64,000 bases of DNA, taken from contig OY970329.1 in NCBI GenBank assembly GCA_963717375.1, positions 992,001-1,056,000 on the forward strand, in the 5' to 3' direction. Positions within the stretch are counted from its first letter, which is position 1; each line of letters starts with the position of its first letter. This DNA comes from VRUE01 sp963717375. Its GTDB lineage: Bacteria; Actinomycetota; Thermoleophilia; Solirubrobacterales; 70-9. A program made the position numbers and the translations under genes. Positions 16,078-24,375 of this stretch are shown one piece after another. Below the pieces are notes generated by a model that searched no databases, was not told the DNA's origin, and was given only the letters and a program-made list of their open reading frames with translations.

Positions 16078-16181
16078 AGGGGTCCGGGGCACCCTCCTCC
16101 AGAGGCCGTTGCGCAGCAGGTCGCCCTGGGAGGTTCGTGGCGTGGTCCCTGAGCCTCCGGAGGAGGGTGCCCCGGACCCCT
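16078..16181. repeat. cassette-in-hairpin element, family II, copy 1
   Basis: A perfect 23-bp inverted repeat (16078-16100 with 16159-16181) encloses a 58-nt core beginning AGAGGCCGTTGCGCAGCAG and ending near GGTCCCTGAGCCTCC. The core's own ends (GAGGC / GCCTC) extend the stem. The same core occurs at 55781-55826 in reverse orientation with different arms. It occupies most of the space between the aldehyde dehydrogenase stop and metH, ending 16 nt before the metH ATG, so it could also act as a terminator or as part of the metH leader. Confidence 0.8.
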
Positions 16182-16196
16182 TAATCTCTTTGGTTC

Positions 16197-19100
16197 ATGC
16201 CTGAGCGGGACTACATAAGAGCGACACAGGAACGGGTCGTCGTCTTCGACGGCGGCATGGGCGCGACCCTGGAGCAGTTTGAGCTCACGCAGGAGGATTA
16301 CGGCGGGCTTGCGGGCAAGTGCCATGAGGCGCTGGTGCTCAATCGCCCCGACGTGATCGAGGGGGTACATACCTCGATGCTCGAGGCGGGGGCCGAGGTC
16401 GTTGAGACCGACAGCTTCCAGGGCTCGCGGCTGAAGCTCGAGGAGTGGGGCCTGGGCGAGCACACGCTCGAGATCAACGTCAAGGCGGCGCAGATCGCCC
16501 GTAAGGCGGCGGGCGAGGACCGCTTCGTCGCCGGCTCGATCGGCCCGACCGGCTTCCTGCCCGCCTCGACCGACCCGACCCTGGGCAACATCTCCTTCGG
16601 CAAGCTGGTCGAGGTCTTCGCCGAGCAGGCCCGCGGCCTGGTCGAAGGCGGCGCTGACCTGATCATCATCGAGACCGCGCAGGACATCCTCGAGGTCAAG
16701 GCGTCGATCTTCGGCGCCCGCGAGGCGTTCGCCGCGACCGGCCGCACGCTGCCGATCCAGACCAGCGTCTCACTGCTCCCCAACGGCGGCAAGATGCTGC
16801 TCGGCACCGATATCCAGGCGGTGCTGACAACGCTGCGCGCGCTCGACGTCGACGTGATCGGCCTCAACTGCTCGACCGGACCCGAGGACATGCGCGACGC
16901 GATCCGCTTCCTCGGCGAGAACAGCCCGCTGCCGGTGCACTGCATCCCCAACGCCGGGCTGCCCCTGCAGGGCCCCGACGGCGAGACGATCTTCCCCGAA
17001 GAGCCCGAACCGCTGGCGGCGACCCTGGGCGAGTTCGTCGAGCGCTACGGCGTCGGCATCGTCGGCGGCTGCTGCGGGACGACCCCCGAGCACATCCGCG
17101 CGATCCACGAGCGGGTCGACGGCCGCGTGCCCGGCGAGCGGCCGGCACCGGGGCCGATCGAGGTCTCCTCAATGATGACCTCCACTCCCCTGGTTCAGGA
17201 ACCGCGGCCGACGCTGGTCGGCGAGCGGGTCAACTCGCAGGGCTCGCGCAAGGCGAAGGAACTGCTGCTCGCTGACGACTACGACGGCCTAGTCCAGGTC
17301 GCCGAAGACCAGGTCGAAGGCGGCGCCCACGTGCTCGATCTCTGTGTGGCGCTGACCGAGCGCCAGGACGAGGACGAGCAGATGGCGGCGGTGGCGAAGC
17401 GGGTCTCGCTGACCCAGCCGACGCCGATCCAGGTCGACTCGACCGAACCGGAGGTGCTCAAGGCGGCGCTGGAGCAGATCCCCGGGCGAGCGATCGTCAA
17501 CTCGATCAACCTCGAGGCCGGCCGCGACAAGGCCGACGTCGTCGTGCCCCTGGCCAAGGCCCACGGGGCGGCGCTGATCGCGCTGACGATCGACGAGGTT
17601 GGGATGGCGAAGACTGCCCAGCGCAAGGTCGAGATCGCCGAACGGCTGCGCGACATCGCCTGCAACGAGCACGGCCTCGAACCCGAGGCGCTGATCTTCG
17701 ACGCGCTCACCTTCACGCTGACGACGGGCGACGACGAGTGGAAGCCCTCGGCGGTGGAGACGATCGAGGGGATCCGCCGGATCAAGGCCGAGATCCCCGG
17801 GGTGAAGACCTCGCTCGGCGTCTCCAACGTCTCCTTCGGCGTCTCGCCGCGGCCGCGCGCTGTGCTCAACTCGGTCTTCCTGCATCACTGCGTCGAGGCC
17901 GGGCTCGACCTGGCGATGGTCAACCCCAACCACATCACGCCCTACTCGGAGATCTCCGAGGAAGAGCGCAAGCTGACCGACGACCTCGTCTTCAACCGTC
18001 GCGAGGACGCGCTCGAGCGCTTCATCGGCCACTTCGAGTCGAAGGGCGAGGAGGCCGCCGAGGAGGCCGCTGACCCGACCGAGGGCATGGAGCCCGAGGA
18101 GGCCCTGCACTGGCACATCCTGCGCCGCAAGAAGGATGGGGTCGAGGACTGGATCGACCGCTCGGTCGAGAAGATCGGCGCCGTGCCGACCTTGAACGAG
18201 GTGCTGCTGCCGGCGATGAAGGAGGTCGGCGACAAGTTCGGTGCCGGCGAATTGATCCTGCCCTTCGTCCTGCAGTCGGCCGAAGTGATGAAGCGCGCCG
18301 TCGCCCAGCTGGAGAACTACCTGGACCGAATCGACGGTCACACCAAGGGCAAGGTCGTGATCGCGACCGTCTTCGGCGACGTCCACGACATCGGCAAGTC
18401 GCTGGTCAACACGATCCTGACCAACAACGGCTACACCGTGATCGACCTCGGCAAGCAGGTCCCGATCGACACGATCATCGAGGCCGCGGTCGAGAACGAG
18501 GCCGACGCGATCGGCCTCTCGGCCCTGCTCGTCTCGACCTCGAAGCAGATGCCCGCCTGCATCCAGGAGCTGCACCAGCGCGGGCTCGACTTCCCGGTGC
18601 TGATCGGCGGTGCCGCGATCAACCGCGACTTCGGCCGCCGCACGCTCTACCCGAAGGGCAAAGAGTCCGACGAGGTCTACCAACCCGGCGTCTTCTACTG
18701 CAAGGACGCCTTCCAGGGTCTGGACACGATGGACGCCCTGGTCGACGAGCCCGCTCGCGAGGCACTGGTCGCGCGCATCCGCGCCGAGGCACAGGAGCTG
18801 CGCGAGAAGCCGGTCAAGGTCGATGACGGACCGCCGACCAGCGACGACAGCGCTCGCTCGGCGGCGCGCACCGACGTGCCGATCCCCGAGCCACCGTTCC
18901 TGGGCGCACAGGAGATCGAGATCGACCTCGATGACGTCTTCCCCTACCTCGACCGCCACGTGCTCTTCAAGCTGCATTGGGGTGGCCGCGGGGTCAAGGG
19001 CGAGGCCTGGCGTGCCCTGGTCGAGGGCGCAGACGGCGAGGAGGGCTTCGCGCCGCGGCTGGAGCGGATGTGGCGTGAGCAGGACTACCTTCACCCCCGA

Positions 19101-19727
19101 GCCAGGCTCGGCTACTTCCCCTGCAATTCCGACGGCAACGAGCTGGTCATATTCGACCCCGAGCAGCCGGAGCGAGAGCTCGAGCGGCTCGTCTTCCCGC
19201 GCCAGCCCAAGCACGACCGCATCTGCCTGGCCGACTTCTACCGTCCGCTCGACTCCGGCGAACGCGACGTGGTGGCCCTGCAGGGCGTCACCGTCGGACC
19301 CGAGGTGACCGAGCTGATCGAGCGGCTCGAGGGCGAAGGAGAGTTCGCCGAGCAGCTCTTCGTCCACGGCCTCGGCGTGCAGTCGGCAGAGGGCCTGGCC
19401 GAGTGGCTCCACTCCGAGGTCCGCCGCCAGCTCGACATCGGACTCGACCAGGGCCGGCGCTACTCATGGGGATACCCGGCCTGCCCGGATCAGTCAGAGC
19501 ACGAGAAGATCTGGCGGTTGCTCGAACTAGAAAAGATCGGCATGACCCTCTCCGACGGCTACGCGGTGATGCCCGAGCAATCGACGGTCGCGATCGTCGC
19601 TCACCATCCACAAGCGGTCTACTTCGGTATGAAATCGGGATTCATCCCAGAGGATGCTGCACCCGATGAGTTGATTGCAGGTACCGAGCGCGGTGGTGAA
19701 TTGCTCGGGAGCGAGCCCGCAAAATAG
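16197..19727 (+). CDS. metH: cobalamin-dependent methionine synthase
   Basis: The 1176-residue product has the full MetH layout. The homocysteine domain (about 1-310) carries zinc ligands Cys225 in GLNCSTGP and Cys292-Cys293 in GGCCGTTPEH. The pterin-binding domain (about 335-610) includes IVNSINLEAGR. The cobalamin cap and Rossmann domain (about 620-860) has His730 in DVHDIGKS. The AdoMet activation domain (about 900-1165) includes RYSWGYPACPD. It transfers a methyl group from methyltetrahydrofolate to homocysteine through B12. There is no clear ribosome site, and I see no B12-riboswitch signature upstream; the leader is instead filled by a hairpin cassette. Confidence 0.97.
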   Translation: MPERDYIRATQERVVVFDGGMGATLEQFELTQEDYGGLAGKCHEALVLNRPDVIEGVHTSMLEAGAEVVETDSFQGSRLKLEEWGLGEHTLEINVKAAQIARKAAGEDRFVAGSIGPTGFLPASTDPTLGNISFGKLVEVFAEQARGLVEGGADLIIIETAQDILEVKASIFGAREAFAATGRTLPIQTSVSLLPNGGKMLLGTDIQAVLTTLRALDVDVIGLNCSTGPEDMRDAIRFLGENSPLPVHCIPNAGLPLQGPDGETIFPEEPEPLAATLGEFVERYGVGIVGGCCGTTPEHIRAIHERVDGRVPGERPAPGPIEVSSMMTSTPLVQEPRPTLVGERVNSQGSRKAKELLLADDYDGLVQVAEDQVEGGAHVLDLCVALTERQDEDEQMAAVAKRVSLTQPTPIQVDSTEPEVLKAALEQIPGRAIVNSINLEAGRDKADVVVPLAKAHGAALIALTIDEVGMAKTAQRKVEIAERLRDIACNEHGLEPEALIFDALTFTLTTGDDEWKPSAVETIEGIRRIKAEIPGVKTSLGVSNVSFGVSPRPRAVLNSVFLHHCVEAGLDLAMVNPNHITPYSEISEEERKLTDDLVFNRREDALERFIGHFESKGEEAAEEAADPTEGMEPEEALHWHILRRKKDGVEDWIDRSVEKIGAVPTLNEVLLPAMKEVGDKFGAGELILPFVLQSAEVMKRAVAQLENYLDRIDGHTKGKVVIATVFGDVHDIGKSLVNTILTNNGYTVIDLGKQVPIDTIIEAAVENEADAIGLSALLVSTSKQMPACIQELHQRGLDFPVLIGGAAINRDFGRRTLYPKGKESDEVYQPGVFYCKDAFQGLDTMDALVDEPAREALVARIRAEAQELREKPVKVDDGPPTSDDSARSAARTDVPIPEPPFLGAQEIEIDLDDVFPYLDRHVLFKLHWGGRGVKGEAWRALVEGADGEEGFAPRLERMWREQDYLHPRARLGYFPCNSDGNELVIFDPEQPERELERLVFPRQPKHDRICLADFYRPLDSGERDVVALQGVTVGPEVTELIERLEGEGEFAEQLFVHGLGVQSAEGLAEWLHSEVRRQLDIGLDQGRRYSWGYPACPDQSEHEKIWRLLELEKIGMTLSDGYAVMPEQSTVAIVAHHPQAVYFGMKSGFIPEDAAPDELIAGTERGGELLGSEPAK

Positions 19728-20355
19728 GAGGAACATCAGCCCAAATTGTTGGCTTGGGCTGGAAAGTACGCTATTTGCGTTCTATGCTCTCTTAGCCGTA
19801 CGGGCTTTTGCCCGGGCGGCATTGAGTTACGGTTAGCGCCGGGGTCCCCCCTCTCACTTGGGGGCCCCGGCGCGACAGTCCGCTTTGACACGAACAATTC
19901 GTAGCCGAGTGCTTCGACACCACCAATGCGGCGGGGTGGGGCGAAGCCGATAGGCCCCGCCCCACCGCTCGCTGCTCGCCCCCCCGCTGACGACGATGGG
20001 GGGTCGATCTTTGGCTGATCGCCGTGTGCCCCGGTCAGACCAGACCGAGAGAAGGACTACCGACACCAAGTTCGCTTTGACAAGCCCCGGGTCCGTTCGG
20101 TCAGCGCCCACCACCTGGCTCCCACTCGTGGCCCCAGGTCATTGAATAACAGGCCTCGATTTCCCGGTCAAGAGGTACAGATTATTCACACTATTCCCTA
20201 ATCCAAGGCCGAGTCCCGCCAGCACTTTTGCCTGCAACTGACAGCAAGACGAAATCGCGCGCGCGCGATTAGGCGCAAGCTGGTGGGTGCGGAAAAGGTC
20301 CACAAAACATCACAAACAGGCGCTGTCCCTATACGACACAGGTGTAATCGAACAC
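19728..20355. other. 628-bp non-coding stretch with several hairpins
   Basis: No convincing gene is seen between metH and the convergent regulator gene. It holds a 7-bp stem with 9-nt loop (19738-19760), a CGGGC-TTTT-GCCCG hairpin (19801-19814), a long GC hairpin (19836-19850 with 19860-19873, one bulge), a G/C-rich stem near 19930-19965, and two copies of CGCTTTGACA about 190 nt apart. The part from 20140 on is AT-richer. The first hairpins may terminate metH. A structured small RNA in 19836-20130 is possible; I do not recognise tmRNA, RNase P, 6S or SRP RNA. Confidence 0.5.
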
Positions 20356-21348
20356 TCAGGCAAAAAACAGTGAGCGGTGAATTCCCTCGATTACGGCTGT
20401 CGCCAGCTTGGGATTCTTGCCACCCATCCGGAGGCGGTCGCGCCGCCCTTCGAGGATCGCGTCCAACCAGGAACTGGCGGTCCCCAGCGCCCAGGTGTCC
20501 GGCTCCTGCTCGAGACGGGAGACGCAGGAAGCCACTGCACCGTCCTCGATATCGACGTGAACGCCGGCCAGACGATCGTTGGATTCGCCGTCGCTCCATG
20601 AGCCTGTGTCAACCGCTAGCAGACAGGAGCCTCTGAAATTAACTGTGAGATCGACGAGGGGTACGGCCAGGAGGAAGGCGGCCTCGATATCGATTCGGGT
20701 AAGGGGTTCAGTGACCCCGGCGAGGTGTTCACACTCACAACGGCCCGCCGCAGCCAGTGGTCCCACCGCTTGACGGGTCCACTCAGTGACGGAATAGGGC
20801 TTGGCGCCTCTTCCCCCATCTGAGCTGAGCTCGATCTGGCGCGCCGCCCGCATCGCCGAGAGGCGTCGCTCCAACGCCGGGTAGCTGAGATCGGTGATCG
20901 CACTGCTGAGCTCCGTCAATGAGAGCGGCTGCGCCGCGAGCGCTCGCAGGGTGGTCGATCCCCAGGCGCCGATCAACGCCCTGATTGCCACCTTCGCCGG
21001 CTCGCTACCGAGCGCTATCGGCCCTTGCGGTGCCTGCGCCAGCCAGGCTTCGACCACCGCGGCGACGCCAAGCACCCCCTTTCCGACCTCGGTCAGCTCG
21101 TTCTCGACCGTGTAAGGCATGCCGCTGCGGACGTGCCGTTCAAGCGCCCCGATGGCTCGCAGGTTGCCGACCTGACCACGCAGGGTGGTCTGCGCGGCGC
21201 CCCCGATCCGTTCGCGCAAGTCCGGCAGGCGAAGTGGCCCCTCCAGGTGAGCCCGCAGGATCGGAATGCTCAACGGCCCGGCAATCAGCGAGAGCACCGT
21301 CCCACCGGCTCGAACCCGCGCAGGCGGCAATGTGCTGTCGGCTTGCAT
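20356..21348 (-). CDS. tandem winged-helix (HxlR-like) transcriptional regulator
   Basis: The 330-residue product has two winged helix-turn-helix units. The first (about residues 18-100) contains LSIPILRAHLEGPLRLPDLRE and TTLRGQVGNLRAIGALER. The second (about 115-195) contains STTLRALAAQPLSLTELSSAI and YPALERRLSAMRAARQI. A C-terminal domain of about 125 residues with RIDIEAAFLLAVPLVDLTV may bind an effector. The arrangement fits HxlR/ArsR-like regulators; the regulated genes are unknown. Upstream (21349-21511) is a 160-nt stretch with AT-rich parts that should hold its promoter. Its stop faces the long non-coding stretch. Confidence 0.75.
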   Translation of the reverse strand: MQADSTLPPARVRAGGTVLSLIAGPLSIPILRAHLEGPLRLPDLRERIGGAAQTTLRGQVGNLRAIGALERHVRSGMPYTVENELTEVGKGVLGVAAVVEAWLAQAPQGPIALGSEPAKVAIRALIGAWGSTTLRALAAQPLSLTELSSAITDLSYPALERRLSAMRAARQIELSSDGGRGAKPYSVTEWTRQAVGPLAAAGRCECEHLAGVTEPLTRIDIEAAFLLAVPLVDLTVNFRGSCLLAVDTGSWSDGESNDRLAGVHVDIEDGAVASCVSRLEQEPDTWALGTASSWLDAILEGRRDRLRMGGKNPKLATAVIEGIHRSLFFA

Positions 21349-21511
21349 CGGTTAGAGCGCTATCGGGTAATCGAAAAGTCTCGTACAAAAACTGCCGTCA
21401 GCGAATGGACCCTATTGGAAACGATAGGGCTGCGCCGTTGTCAGTCCTTAACGAAGCGACGAAGACATCTGTCTGCGGGCAGGGGGCCGCGACCCGAGGG
21501 TCGAAGCGCGC

Positions 21512-22918
21512 TTAGCCGGAGACCTGCTCGCCGAGGGTCTGGAGCATCTCCTCGACCCGGACGAACTTGACCCGCGGCCGGCCGTGGGGCTCCCCGCGAC
21601 CAACCTCGGCCTGGTCAATTGCCTGCCAGTCCTCGAAGCTGACGTAACGGACGCCGCGCTCGGCAAGAAGGGCTTCGATCGCGTCAGGGTCGGGGCTTTC
21701 GGGGCTGAGCAGGGTCTGCGAGTCGATGTCGGCGAGAAGATGTTGGACCGTCTCCAGGGCGTCCTTCTTGTTGGTTCCGATCACGCCCGACGGCCCGCGC
21801 TTGATCCAACCGGCGGTGTAGTGACCGACCTTATGGCCGGAATCATGGGAGTCGAGCACGCGACCGCCCTCGTTGAGGATCAGTCCGCGCTTCTCGTCGA
21901 AGGGCACGCCCTCAATCGGGATGCCGGTGTAGCCGACCGAGCGCAGAACCAGGCCGCACTCGAGCTCTTCGCGCTCGCCAGTGTCGCGGGCACGCAAGGT
22001 GCCGCCTTCCTCGACCAGCTCGTTGCGGCCGATCACGATCTTTTCCACCTTGCCGTCGCCCTGGATCTCTACCGGCGAAGCGAGGAAGCGCAGGACGATC
22101 CGCTGGTGCTTGCCCTCGGGGGTCCGCTGGGAGAACTCGCGCAGAGTCTCGACGTTGACCCGAGTCGTCTTGTCGGCCTCCTCGGATTCGAGGTAGGCGG
22201 CGCTGGCGGGGTCGAGCTCGACATCGGCAGAGTCGACGATGACGTCGGCGTCCTCCATCTCCCCCAGCTCCTTGATCTCCGGGTTGGTGAAGGCCGCCTG
22301 GACCGGCCCGCGACGGCCGAGGACGACGATCTCGCGGATCTTCTTCGCATCGAGCAGATCGATCGCGTGGTCGGCGGTGTCGGTCTGGCGCAGCTCATGA
22401 TCGGTCAGCGCCAGCATCCGGGCGACGTCCATCGCGACGTTGCCGTTGCCGATCACGACCGCGCGCTCGCAGGAGAGGTCGAAGGCATCGTCAGCGTAGT
22501 CGGGATGGGCGTTGTACCAACCGACGAAGGCGGTGGCAGCGTGACTACCCGGGAGCTCCTCGCCCGGGATGCCGAGCTGGCGGTCGGTCTCGCAACCAAC
22601 CGTGAAGACGATCGCGTGGTAATGCCGTTCGAGATCCTCGACCTCGATGTCGTGGCCGACCTTGACGTTGCCGAAGAAGCGGAAGCCCTCGCGTGCGGCG
22701 GTTTTTTCGTAGACCCGGATCACCGACTTAATCTTCGGGTGGTCGGGGGCGACGCCGCCGCGGACGAGCCCGAAGGGCGTGGGAAGGCGGTCGAAGAGGT
22801 CGACCTGGGCGTGCACGTCCTCGCCTTTGAGGATGTGCTCGGCGGCGTAGAAGCCAGATGGGCCGGCGCCGACGATGGCGACGCGGACGGGGCTCTCAGG
22901 GGTTCCGATCTTGGTCAT
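21512..22918 (-). CDS. FAD-dependent ferredoxin/adrenodoxin-type NADP+ reductase (FprA-like)
   Basis: The 468-residue product resembles mycobacterial FprA and mitochondrial adrenodoxin reductase. FAD binding is shown by VAIVGAGPSGFYAAEHIL, the family's DRLPTPFGLVRGGVAPDHP follows, NADPH binding by VVIGNGNVAMDVARML, and the C-terminal FAD contact by AGWIKRGPSGVIGTNK. It moves electrons between NADPH and ferredoxin. ATG at 22918 is chosen; the frame further upstream is only an open shadow. It lies downstream of the PAS-CxxC gene, separated by a 28-bp palindrome. Feeding electrons to a P450 or Fe-S enzyme elsewhere is likely. Confidence 0.9.
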   Translation of the reverse strand: MTKIGTPESPVRVAIVGAGPSGFYAAEHILKGEDVHAQVDLFDRLPTPFGLVRGGVAPDHPKIKSVIRVYEKTAAREGFRFFGNVKVGHDIEVEDLERHYHAIVFTVGCETDRQLGIPGEELPGSHAATAFVGWYNAHPDYADDAFDLSCERAVVIGNGNVAMDVARMLALTDHELRQTDTADHAIDLLDAKKIREIVVLGRRGPVQAAFTNPEIKELGEMEDADVIVDSADVELDPASAAYLESEEADKTTRVNVETLREFSQRTPEGKHQRIVLRFLASPVEIQGDGKVEKIVIGRNELVEEGGTLRARDTGEREELECGLVLRSVGYTGIPIEGVPFDEKRGLILNEGGRVLDSHDSGHKVGHYTAGWIKRGPSGVIGTNKKDALETVQHLLADIDSQTLLSPESPDPDAIEALLAERGVRYVSFEDWQAIDQAEVGRGEPHGRPRVKFVRVEEMLQTLGEQVSG

Positions 22919-22964
22919 GGTCTCCGCGATGCAGGGTAAGAGGTTGGCGGCGAGCGCGAAAGAA

Positions 22965-22992
22965 TAGGGAACACGCCGCGGCGTGTTCCCTA
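22965..22992. repeat. perfect 28-bp palindrome
   Basis: A 14-bp arm (starting TAGGGAACACGCCG) is followed directly by its reverse complement, with no loop. It overlaps the TAG stop of the PAS-CxxC gene and lies 47 nt before the fpr start. The arm resembles that of the family II element at 55754 (TAGGGACACGGCCC), so it may be an empty version of the same structure, or a terminator/attenuator. Confidence 0.65.
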
Positions 22993-23529
22993 CGCGGCCA
23001 GCAGCATCGCGTTGCAGTCGGGGCAGATGCCGTGGCTGAGAGCGGGCAGCTCGGGCCGGTTGAAGAGCTCGAGCCGCCTCGCCGCCTCCTCGACCTCGAC
23101 CCACTCGCCGTCGACCTCGAAGCGATCGCACCAGCCGCACATCTCGAGCATCTCGTCGCTGCGCGGGGTCGCCGGGTCGAGCAACCGCTGCGGTAAGTCC
23201 CACGCCTCTTCCGAGCGCATCCGCGCCGAGAAGAGGACGACGCGCCCGCCTGGGCGAGCGACGATCCTGATCTTCATCTCGCGGCGCACGCCGGGCCCGT
23301 CGCAGCGGAAGGGAAGCTCGACGTCGCCGACCTGATCGCGGATCCGGCGCACCAGCAGCCGCTGCAGTTTCACCATCTCATGACCGGCGACGTAGTCCCA
23401 GAGCGAGCGACCGAGGCTTGTCGTCGCCTCCTTCCAGCCGTTCTCCTCGGCAAAGCGGTAGTAGCCCTCGTCGACCCTGATCAGGTGATCGTGCTCATCG
23501 ATCGCGTAGCTGAGCGTCTCGGCGCTCAT
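22990..23529 (-). CDS. PAS-like protein with C-terminal CxxC / SHGICPDC motif
   Basis: The 179-residue product has a PAS-like N-terminal domain (residues about 1-115: IDEHDHLIRVDEGYYRFA, SLWDYVAGHEM) and a C-terminal zinc-type motif MCGWCDRFEVDGEW ... LSHGICPDCNAM. This CxxC plus SHGICPxC pair is common at the end of PAS signalling proteins. There is no kinase domain, so it may act through protein contacts or as a redox or metal sensor. Its ATG overlaps the HemQ stop as ATGA. Its stop lies in the palindrome at 22965-22992. Confidence 0.75.
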   Translation of the reverse strand: MSAETLSYAIDEHDHLIRVDEGYYRFAEENGWKEATTSLGRSLWDYVAGHEMVKLQRLLVRRIRDQVGDVELPFRCDGPGVRREMKIRIVARPGGRVVLFSARMRSEEAWDLPQRLLDPATPRSDEMLEMCGWCDRFEVDGEWVEVEEAARRLELFNRPELPALSHGICPDCNAMLLAA

Positions 23530-24221
23530 GCACCCGCCGGGACCGCGCTCGGCGCCCCGTCAAGCGCGTCGAGGGCCTTGCGCGTCGAGAGCGCGACGCA
23601 GGTGAAGATCGGCGTCTCGCGCTCGGTGTACTCACTCGACTCGGTCGGACGCAGCTCCTGGACCAGGTCGAGGAACATCGCCGGATCATCGCCCTCGAAG
23701 GCGACGACGAACTCCTGGTCGTCGAGGCCGAACGAGTAGGTGGTGTTGATCGTGATCTCGGGATAGCGGCGGCCGACTTCGATGTGGCTTTTCATGATCC
23801 GCCCGCGCTCCTCGGCCGGCAGCCCGTACCAGCGGCGCTGCTTCACCATCGGGTAGAGGAACATGTACTTGCGCTCGGAGACGCAGATCTCGGGCCGCGC
23901 CTGCTCCTCGGAATATGGGGAAAGCTTGGTGGTCGAGAGGAACGAGTACGGCGTCTCCGCCCACTTCGCCAGGCCGCTCTGGCCGAGAACGACGTGGAAG
24001 GTGTGGAGGTCGTCGAGGTTTGGGCTCTGGCTGAGCAGGACCAGGTCGACGTCGCCGCGCGTTCCTATGGTTGAGTAGGCGCGCAACGAGCGGTCCTGGG
24101 CGAAGTCCTCGCAAGCGGCGAGGAACTCCTGCTTGTCGGCGGCTCGCAGATCCTGGTCGCGGCGGCGCCAGGCGGGATCGATCTTGAAGAACGAAAACTT
24201 GGCGAAAGTTCGGTCGGCCAT
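23526..24221 (-). CDS. hemQ: coproheme decarboxylase HemQ (chlorite dismutase family)
   Basis: The 231-residue product matches the actinobacterial HemQ branch of the chlorite dismutase family, which converts coproheme to heme b in the coproporphyrin-dependent pathway. Family stretches are RGDVDLVLLSQSPNLDDLH, KYMFLYPMVKQRRWYGLP and RGRIMKSHIEVGRRYPEI, where the His of KSHIEVGR fits the proximal heme ligand, and FVVAFEGDDP. ATG at 24221 is used; the open frame upstream runs into the repeat element and is not coding. It heads an operon with the PAS-CxxC protein and perhaps fpr. No other heme genes are in view. Confidence 0.88.
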   Translation of the reverse strand: MADRTFAKFSFFKIDPAWRRRDQDLRAADKQEFLAACEDFAQDRSLRAYSTIGTRGDVDLVLLSQSPNLDDLHTFHVVLGQSGLAKWAETPYSFLSTTKLSPYSEEQARPEICVSERKYMFLYPMVKQRRWYGLPAEERGRIMKSHIEVGRRYPEITINTTYSFGLDDQEFVVAFEGDDPAMFLDLVQELRPTESSEYTERETPIFTCVALSTRKALDALDGAPSAVPAGA

Positions 24222-24253
24222 TTGGGTCACGATAGCTATTGGTCTTTGGGTGG

Positions 24254-24369
24254 GTGCGGGTCTTGGGTGGGGGTCTCCACTTAACTTTTTTGGTGGAGAC
24301 GTGGCGGCAGGCAGTGGGCCGACTGCCAAAAAAGTACAAGACGTTCCGACCCCCACCCAAGACCCGCAC
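24254..24369. repeat. cassette-in-hairpin element, family I, copy 2
   Basis: A perfect 22-bp inverted repeat (24254-24275 with 24348-24369) encloses a 72-nt core. The core begins TCCACTTAACTTTTTTGG and ends CCAAAAAAGTACAAGACGTTCC, split here only by numbering; these ends match the core at 1788-1861 read on the minus strand. The arms (GTGCGGGTCTTGGGTGGG...) are unrelated to those of copy 1. It lies between the divergent hemQ and membrane-protein genes. An inner stem pairs the T-run with the A-run. Confidence 0.82.
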
Positions 24370-24375
24370 ACGCGC

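Noticed and set aside
16060..16196. B12 riboswitch before metH
   Set aside because: The space is filled by the family II hairpin element; no B12-box-like segment was seen.
17289..19412. 707-codon minus-strand frame inside metH
   Set aside because: Fully antisense to a clear metH with all its motifs; composition is a typical shadow.
19747..19910. small frame after GGAGG downstream of metH (TTG start)
   Set aside because: The ribosome-like site is 14 nt away, the start is TTG, and the frame passes through hairpins; no protein-like pattern.
21584..22939. 451-codon plus-strand frame opposite fpr
   Set aside because: Antisense shadow of a gene with clear FAD and NADP motifs.
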